The notes beneath the pieces were generated by a model. The model saw only the letters and a list, made by a program, of their open reading frames with translations, made no database searches and had not been told where the DNA came from. Positions 56,171-64,000 of a stretch of DNA of 64,000 bases are shown one piece after another. Numbering within the stretch: position 1 is the first letter of the stretch; every line of letters starts with the position of its first letter. Position numbers and translations under genes: made by a program. The DNA is from Eumeta japonica (taxonomy: Eukaryota > Arthropoda > Insecta > Lepidoptera > Psychidae): positions 62,001-126,000 of the forward strand of contig BGZK01001211.1 of the NCBI GenBank assembly GCA_005406025.1, written 5' to 3'.

Positions 56171-57738
56171 CTTTTCGCGGTCCTACCTAATTAATAGTTA
56201 AAAATATAATTTAAATATGATGTAATCGCTTTAATCGAATTAGTAGAGGTGAGATCTTGTTTCTGGGATAATAATTGAAAAAACTTGACTGGATCATCTT
56301 TCAGTCTTTCGAATATTATATAGAATTTTGCTTTGATAAAATATTTAATTTTTAACCGCAGATGCTGCCAAAACTCTCTCGTTATTTAACTTCTATTACG
56401 TTTTAAATACCAGGATGTCGGCATTTTTTCCATATACTGCACAAATGTTTTTGAACGTCCACGGCATGAGAATTATAAAAGCTAATTTACCGTCTACCGT
56501 TCGCTTATATAATTCTACCGACGTGTAGAACAAAAGGGATCTATGAAATTCTAAAAATAAATAAACTAAAGCCATCACATTCTACCGGTGTCTATACATC
56601 TAAAGATCTTATCCCTTCTTTCATAAATGAATGAAAAAAATCCTATAAATATCATAGACACGTACCACAGACAAACGAGTTTCATAAATCATCTTTTTGA
56701 ACTAAATTTCGCTTTCGTTCTACCAGTTTCTTGGGAAATATTGAGAATTTAATATTAAACAATAGTCAATTCACTAGTTAGCGTATCTCCTGTTTGAAAA
56801 TTCGCTTTATAATAATTATTTTTTAGTAATGCCTTTTTTCTAATCACAAATAGAATAAACACAAACTTTTAAATTTAAAAATCCTTCGAAGGAATAAATT
56901 GGTATTTCCGTAGAATTGCTTGGTATATGCTATTAAACGACCTCAGTACTTTTAACGAAACTAATTTTGTAAAGTTTCTAACAAAATTATATTCATTTAG
57001 ATTATCTAATTACTTTCGTTGACATACAAAAGTCAGTTTAATATTCTAGTCTCACAATGCAGATTCTTCCAGATACTTAATTTAAAGGAAAACGATAATA
57101 GAAGAGCCTCTTGGCATTGTCTAAGTCTGATCATCGGCACCCCTATGGCGCGATGTAAACTACATTTTGTTAGCGCCATCTATGGAACAATGTTAGAATT
57201 ACTTTGTTAAACAATAAAATATTCTTAATAACAAAAAGTAGTCAGTTTATAATTATAGTCAAGAAATCGTAATTTTTTTACAAGTTTAGCTGCGGTTATC
57301 AGAAATCTTTATACCTAGGACTCGAACAAAACTGAAATCCTTCCAAGAAAATACCACAAAATTATTATAGACAAATATCTATCGATTTTCATCAATACAA
57401 TTTATCACCAAAGACAGACAGAATAATATAAAACATCAAGGACAAGCAGTCGTATCACAGAAGACAAATATGTGCCGTACAACACCAAGCACAAATGTTT
57501 GATTCCAACGGACGCAACTTTTCGTTCGGTAGCTGTAAATCGGAGTTAAAAGTAATAAATTGCTCCTCAGCGTAACGGAACTCGGCGGCGCTGCAAAATT
57601 TCTAACGTGAATGTACGAAACGACGCGCTATTATTTTCATGCGCGATGCATTTTTCGCCTTATGTCAGAACACAATTTTTTTTTATCATACTAAGCGTTA
57701 ATTTAATACTAACATTTTACTTAACATTGGAATGTGCA
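56171..57738. other. AT-rich stretch, nothing recognised
   Basis: No gene, RNA or repeat was identified. A slightly GC-richer patch lies at about 57510-57600. Frames at 56396-56578 and 57019-57210 have no family match. Confidence 0.45.
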
Positions 57739-57776
57739 ATATATATATATGTATGTATATATATATATATATATAT

Positions 57777-57820
<44 letters not shown>

Positions 57821-57856
57821 TGCACATATATATATATATACACACACATATATATG
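57739..57856. repeat. (TA)n/(TATG)n/(CA)n compound microsatellite
   Basis: Alternating TA runs are interrupted by GTATGTA, CATACATA and CACACACA and flanked by TGCA words on both sides (TGCAATATATA, then ATATTGCACATATAT), giving near-mirror self-complementarity. The 86-codon frame 57607-57867 is a Tyr/Ile repeat artefact. Confidence 0.95.
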
Positions 57857-59615
57857 GACGTGGATAAATCTACGTTTTAGTTTTTATTGGGGGTAATTTC
57901 GTCGTAATACTTTGGTTCGAAGTCGGAAAGCATTGTAACCATATGTCATAATTTCCTACCATTTTGGTAGAATTGGCCTCTTATTATATCCTGTGGCATG
58001 ATTGTTTTACGTTTCATAATATCTGGCAATTCTTGGCAGTGTCCATCTATTAGTGCATAATTTAACAAAGTTACCGATTTTGTTCAGAAACGCACCAACA
58101 CATGGCATTTCCTTTTTGTCTGACTGATATTTTATAATATTTTTGTAGCCACAATTTTTTTCTCTTCCGTAAATTGTTTTTTAAATCTTTGAATCACAAC
58201 TATTTAAGTCGATTAATTACTTCCATGTTTATTAATCTAATTTATTGATATACTTTTATATAGTTGTATACATATAGCATAATTCTTTGATTCGAAATTA
58301 AAGAAGAAACATTGTTATTTCATTATTTTTGTATTTAATATACACCTGATACTATTATTAATTTTGTACTAAGATACAAGCTTAGGCGTTTAGTTTGTAA
58401 TGTAATAATTTTTGGAACAGTATTCGTAAATCTATACATATCTTAATGTTTTGTTAGAAAAAAGTAATTTTCTTAAAACACATCGAATCATCGAAATTGA
58501 CTTTAAAGATTGCGAAACCACAAAAAGAGAAATGGAAAGAAACAAATTCATTTTTTACAATGTGTCTTTGAGATTCGTTTGCATGCTTGTAAACATCGTA
58601 CTGCAGAGCACAGACTTCTACTCAGTTATAAGAGGGTGTGTGTATCGTAAGCTTCCCATATGAGTCTAGGATAGATTAATGAAGAAGCTTTTGTGTAAGA
58701 CAAACTGCTAACCTATCAAATGTTTTATTTATTTATTGAAATTGAGCTTAAAGTTTGAAGTGACGATAGTCGAGGTAAACTACTTATAATACCTTGTTAT
58801 GCTCGGAAATATTCAAGATGAACGTGATGTAAGTAAGTCGCAGAGGTTTCTCAATCCAAACGACTCCCAACTTTCAAGAAGATGCATTAACCTCGGTAAT
58901 AACTATCTGTATTAGCTACCGCACCTCAGTTTGACAGAACCCCATAATTTGGGCATACTACATGTTACTCCTTGTAGAAAACGCGTTCTAATAGTTAATA
59001 GTACAAATGAGTTTTCGCGCAGTCCCAAATTTTAAATAGGTACGAGTTTAAATTATTTTTTTAATGTTTTTGGTAAGTGTTTTTCGTTCTTTATGATACC
59101 CTAATATAGCTCAATTTAAAATTTTCTTTTTTAAAAACATATTTTCTTACCGCCTAAACTTGTTGGGACATTCATACACCCCATACAATTTTTAACGTGA
59201 TGCCTGGGTCTCAGTTTTCAGGTTGTATCCTAAGCAACTCATACATTATAATTTTTTTTTTGGTTATTTTATCTAAATCATTATATCTCAATCAAACCTA
59301 ATGCAAAATTGTTTAACTGTGTACCTAATATAAAACTTTTAATAGATCAATATATAACATACACATTTTGATTTCTAAGTAAATAATAAATTTCACTATA
59401 CATAGTTATTATAGTTAATAAGTTTTTTATTATGAGAATTCTGAACACCAGGTTCTGTTAACAATTCTTATACGTATGACGTCATTTTATATTCGCCATT
59501 TGGAAAAAGATATTTAAGCGTTATACCAATAAATTATAATAAAATATGTGACTAGAATGTCTTGTCTTATTTTGTATCTTTACCGTGTGATTTTCTAAGT
59601 ATTTCTTCGAATGAA
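57857..59615. other. AT-rich stretch, nothing recognised
   Basis: No gene, RNA or repeat was identified; the plus frame 58451-58663 has no family match. Confidence 0.5.
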
Positions 59616-59619
59616 ATTA

Positions 59620-59715
59620 AGGCACCTCCAGTCCTTCGTTCGCGGATCCGCGGCGCGCGGAGTGGCCGGTGAAAGTTCGTCGCTGTAGCGCCCACCTACA
59701 GCGCTTTAACCGCTT
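59620..59715. other. Short GC-rich island
   Basis: CGTTCGCGGATCCGCGGCGC, GCGGAGTGGCCGG and GTCGCTGTAGCGCCCACC stand out from AT-rich flanks. The 64-codon minus frame over it (59617-59811) is not recognisable. Confidence 0.35.
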
Positions 59716-62329
59716 AATTGTTTTCATTTCCTGGTAAAGTTTTTGTTGCAAGTGCACTACGTTGGGCAAATTTGTTAGCCTGTGATCCGATTTGAGAAGA
59801 TTAAACTGCACTAATTAATTGCGCTCGGTACTTGTAAATTTAATGTTTGCAAAGTAGAAGTTTGCAGAATCCATTTTGCGAGCAGAGAGATTATAAAGAT
59901 CTATTTAAAAGTTTATTAAGTATAAATTTAAGTGGTAAAAAAAAATGAAAAAATATGAACAAGTAATATAAAAATTTTGCTAAAATTCACGATTATAAAG
60001 AAACCGTTTTCGGCGGTTATTTTTTGCCTAATATAACTTTTAATTTATAAGACAATCGCAGTGGTTTTTATTGTACTAAATTAACATAAATGTATCGAAA
60101 ATATATATGTGTATTTTTCACAAAACAACTTATACGCTTCTTAAAATAAGAAAACAAATATCAAAATAATTTCTTAATTGAAATATTCTAAGTTTGAAAA
60201 CTCACCTACTTACCTGTCACACTAAAATAAAAAGAAGGCTTTTTCTTATAAACTGATCCAGGTTTATAAAAATCCAAGATTGCTATTGTTATGGGGCACT
60301 TAATTTATAAAATAGAACGCTTGTTAGAATGGTCGTGTGGTTATTGTTGGTTTATAATTTTAAATCATTAGTTACGTTTGGTATTTATATTTATTTCGTA
60401 ACAAATACATAACTTTATCACAAGTACAATAACACCGCGCTGGTAGATTGTCATAATTAACTAACTTCAAGACGTTGTGCATTGGCAAATTCTGCTTTAC
60501 AATACGCGTTCCATTATACTAATTTTCATAATGAAGTAGGCAATTAGGTCATCCACTGATAATCTAACTCACTTTACTGTGAAATGAAAATAATCATATA
60601 GTTATGGAATTTCCTAATAGATGGCGCTGGCATGTTGAACGTCGTAGCACGAAGACAAAACAAACTACACGATATCAAATACACACAGCATGTAAGTACA
60701 TATTTATTTATGAAGCCGCCGACCTATGAACCTAGATTTAATTTGCCAGCGCTATCGGGCGTCGCGAACATACTCCGATAATTCTGACTCGTCGCTCGGT
60801 AATGAACGTCAATTACGTATGAGCCGTGGTAAACTTCTGCAAGACCTACAAGGGTGTGCCGCTCCCGAACTTGGATCAAAGCGGGAATTTGTACAGTTTA
60901 CAACACGCCGGATTATGATAACTTAGATTATAATCTCAACGTCTGAGCTGCTTATGGGCGGGCGGAATTGTCGATTTATCGTTTCCCTGTAGCGTGATAA
61001 CTATGAAATTAAAGGATCAGCTGGAGCAATGATTATATACATACGTCTCAAGAAGAAAGCTTAATTTGTTCATCGCAAATGTGTAACCATTTTTAATAAT
61101 TTTAGCGTATACCTAGCATTTTATTGATATTAATTAATTAATGATATTTTGTACTTACGTCATACGTGGCGCTTTTTTTAATTCTAACATAAATGCACTA
61201 ACTTATTGTCTATAGATTAGCAATTTTTTACAAATATAAAATGAAAAAGTATATTGATTGCATTGGACATTATTTTAGTTTAGTAGCAATTTTTATGCCC
61301 AACTAAATGAGTATATTAACTATTTCATAAAAATAAGAATCTAACATATTCTTAACACTAGTTTCTCAGACTGACAGTTTACGTCTTTCATCAAACAACA
61401 CCTTAAAAATAAAATGAAAATTGATTTGAAGTATTTTTTTTTTCTATAGCACCTAAAGGGTTACAAGCCCTAAAGAACAGGACTTTAGCGAAAAGGCTAT
61501 GTGTTCGAATTCCAAGCTTGCTTGCATGATAATTGAGTGTTTTTCTAGTTTATAATTATGCAGTTGAATATCGTTAGTTTATGTGTACAAGTTCATGACC
61601 AAACTATTACTCTTTGGCAGACAATTTGTTTGGCACCTATTTTGCTTTGTGTTGGTTAAATAGTATATAATTTTATGACTATTGAAAAAATTTGGTTACG
61701 TTTATTACGTTTAAGAAAATTAATTATATTTTTGCAAAGTACTGAAATCTTGAAATTATATTTAAGTTGTTATTTGAATGAAAGTATAAAATCAATCAGT
61801 GATTTAAGTAAGGTTTGCAAAATTTCCGAAATTTAATATTAACAACCAACAAAATCTTTTGTTTAAATTTTTTTTCTTTATAACAAATACTTTTCAATTT
61901 TGCTTTAAGGGCATGTTTATTTTTGTCCTTGGTTGACGAATTCGGGACTAAGTTAGACAAATAATCTTAAGCCGTCTGCAATTGGCACTCATGTCTTATA
62001 TGAACTGTATAAAATGTAATTTATACTCGTGTTTTGTCAAGTAATACCATTAAATTATATTCTTACGTCAAAGCTTCATAACTTAGATATATGAACTATA
62101 AACACACTGTGTTATTATTCGCACTTTTAAGTGTCAACGTCGGCGGTGTAACGACTAAAAAAAAACATTTCCCACAAACTCCTTTCCAATAATCGATTCA
62201 AACCCTTAACAAGCATATACTAGTGTAGGTTTCGGCTATGCTTGTAATAGTGCCGCTCCTCACGTAGATTCGAATCAATACGTAAACGTAAAGCAGCGGA
62301 AGTGCTTCTGTTCACGTATCACAGCGAAA
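59716..62329. other. AT-rich stretch with one balanced patch
   Basis: No gene was recognised. The segment 60620-60970 has more balanced composition (AATTTGCCAGCGCTATCGGG, CGTCGCGAACATACTCCG) and a 66-codon plus frame (60726-60926) without family match; it may be another conserved non-coding piece. A B-box-like GTTCGAATTCC lies at about 61503 but no tRNA could be folded. Confidence 0.4.
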
Positions 62330-62600
62330 AGATGTGCGCGGATAGCGGCTCGACGTCATCACGGGCGGCGGGCGATGCGGTCGCAGACAGTCTCGGATAG
62401 CCGGAGCGCCCGGCCATCGGGGAAATTTATTTTCGTTCGCCGGCTCGGTCACGGCGAGACGCTATTTCTCTAAGCCTTATCAGCATCCTAATAGGTCGGC
62501 CCACAAAGGCCGCGGCCGGCGGCGCGCGCGCCGAGACGTCGGCGGCGGGCGCTCGTGCGCGTTCTGTATAATCAGCGGTACAGTGCGCCATTATGTAGGG
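62330..62600. other. GC-rich island, candidate promoter or enhancer
   Basis: CpG-dense words dominate: GGGCGGCGGGCGATGCGGTC, GCCGGAGCGCCCGGCCATCG, AAGGCCGCGGCCGGCGGCGC and GTCGGCGGCGGGCGCTCG. It includes CTTATCAGCATCCTAATAGG with a GATA-type site, and TGACGTCA-like CGACGTCATCACG. No coding frame is recognised. Confidence 0.45.
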
Positions 62601-64000
62601 GCCTTGTGTATTATTACAAGGACCGTACTACCTTGCGGACGGATAATCATCTATCCTTGTCCCGATATCGATCGATGTAGCGATTGCCATACTCGTCCCA
62701 TCCGTTAACGGATACGAGGAAAAACGGATTGAAAAAGATATTTTGTGATTTTTTGTTTGACCATTTTTAAACACTTCCAAAGGTAGCCAATAGTGTAGTA
62801 AACATAATTTCATAGATATCAATGAGAATTTTATATGAGATTTGCAAATTAACTTCAATATAACTGTATAACAATAATATTTTGATGTTTTTTTTTATCT
62901 TTAAAAATGTTTCAAAACTCTTATAGTTTTAATTGTTTAATGTCGTTTCTTATCGAAAAAGTAAATTTTAATAACATTTTGAAATGCATCTTTATTTTTG
63001 TTTCAGATGCATTAAAAATAATAATAATATTTGTTATTTTACACGTTTTGTTTGTTCTAGCAAAAGTAAACTTGAAAAGAAATATAAAAAAAAAAATACA
63101 GCACAAATTATCTTCGATAGAAAAAGTTGACAAAATAACGCTTTTTAAAACGGAAAGTCTTAAATATTTTATTGATTTAAATACTCATTTCCACATTGAC
63201 GTATATTTCTATTTAAGTTTCTTGTATCGACCGCAAGTAGAATATTCTAATGATATCTAATTATTTGAAGCACATTTTTTTATGCACCTGATACGTTATT
63301 ACTTCATTTCGGGCAATCGTCACCCGGGATGAGGTATCTCTTACTATCAAGTGTTTTAAGAGGAAATGCCCCTAGCGGTTTATAGTAGCCCTGCCTTCCA
63401 TTATTTAAAATATTTCGACCCTCCTCGTAAAAGTATCGGTTGTACCGTTTCCTAAATAGCCCTTTTACGATCTACGAGTGCAATCTGATTTTTTCTTTAT
63501 CGCTCTCAAAATAAAAGTAAAATAGCGAAACATTTTTTTGGCCAACCTTGTACTTTCAAAATGAAGTTAAAATCAACACAACGTGCTCAATGTTTTGTGA
63601 CATAAGAATGCTTATAAATTCAATAGTAAAAAAAATATAAATGTGAAATTTTCGTGGTTATGGCATCATCATAAAAATGGTAAAAACACGGTTGATAAAA
63701 TTTCAGTAAGTTCATTTATAAATTTTAGTAAGTTTCATGGAAGAATAATTTAACATCTAGAACTTTATTTTAAACTTTTTCACAATACGAACAATAAATA
63801 ACTTTTGTATATATTTGCGCGTATATGTTTTACGTAAGTTTAATACTCAATAAAAACTCATTGAAAAGCTTAAATCACAACCAAATAGAAGCTGTATCTT
63901 TGCAGATTCAATTAACTTTACCCGATTTTGTGTGATGCAACTTCTGCAGTCTGAAATTTGCGAAAGAAGTTAGTTTACATTAACAATTTAATGAGAAACT
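62601..64000. other. AT-rich stretch to the window end, nothing recognised
   Basis: The longest frame (62907-63260, plus, 117 codons) is Ile, Phe and Lys rich with one hydrophobic run (IIIIFVILHVLFVLAKV) that could span a membrane. Its composition is what AT-rich DNA gives by chance, and no family is recognised. A small balanced patch lies at about 63300-63480. Confidence 0.45.

Noticed and set aside
57607..57867. 86-codon plus-strand frame rich in Tyr and Ile
   Set aside because: It is a reading of the TA/TG/CA microsatellite.
61445..61530. Possible tRNA gene (B-box-like GTTCGAATTCC)
   Set aside because: No acceptor, D or anticodon stems could be drawn; probably a SINE scrap or chance.
62907..63260. 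117-codon plus-strand frame with a hydrophobic run
   Set aside because: Composition is what AT-rich DNA yields; no family or conserved motif seen, so not called as a gene.

Overview
The window reads as AT-rich, intron- or intergenic-type DNA from an insect, most likely a moth or butterfly. Base composition is strongly AT-biased and no host protein-coding gene could be recognised on either strand. What can be identified is almost all transposon-derived: DD34D mariner elements, APE-type non-LTR retrotransposons, foldback or MITE-like DNA elements, and short interspersed repeats whose wording (a 'CCGACTT..GATGAGATCCTAGG' type and a 'GAGCCATCAGAGAG..GGTGGTC' type) I associate with Lepidoptera from general knowledge. 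The host assignment is therefore inference. There are no bacterial operons, CRISPR arrays or convincing intact tRNA genes.

Layout. 1-185 is a GC-rich edge segment. 186-5000 is AT-rich DNA with a lepidopteran-type repeat and two adjacent perfect palindromes (4440-4593), followed by an unexplained GC-rich block (4640-4990). 5400-5720 is a copy of interspersed repeat family A. 6291-7506 is a 1.2 kb foldback element with ~290-bp arms. 7507-13925 is mostly featureless, with a second family A copy and a (TA)n tract. 13926-15222 is a nearly intact mariner. 15450-15900 is a LINE 3' fragment. 16600-20800 holds (CT)n, a five-copy 75-bp in-frame tandem repeat, a MITE and GC-rich islands. 21155-22864 is a dead mariner split by a LINE tail. 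24283-28330 holds a SINE-like repeat, a DNA element with 109-bp inverted repeats, and a Jockey-type LINE.

28331-44140 contains another family A copy, paired hairpins at 31700-31797, a minus-strand copy of the same LINE (33650-35300), a three-unit degenerate repeat (36390-36790), a duplicated hairpin motif (37531-37606), a mariner scrap (40585-41000), another copy of the 109-bp-arm DNA element (41541-41815) and several GC-rich islands. 44890-48005 is a decayed but almost complete APE/reverse-transcriptase LINE of a second clade on the minus strand. 48880-51705 holds a tRNA-like SINE candidate and two more mariner relics. The last 12 kb are AT-rich with a degenerate hexamer array, a third hairpin pair, a large GC-rich island (55690-56170), TA/TG microsatellites and a final GC-rich island (62330-62600).

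Nothing here forms a pathway. The repeated GC-rich islands in AT-rich DNA are candidate promoter or enhancer elements of a gene outside the window. The most unusual structures are the side-by-side perfect palindromes at three places, the foldback element whose arms differ only by same-direction C/T changes, and the 75-bp repeat that stays open on both strands.
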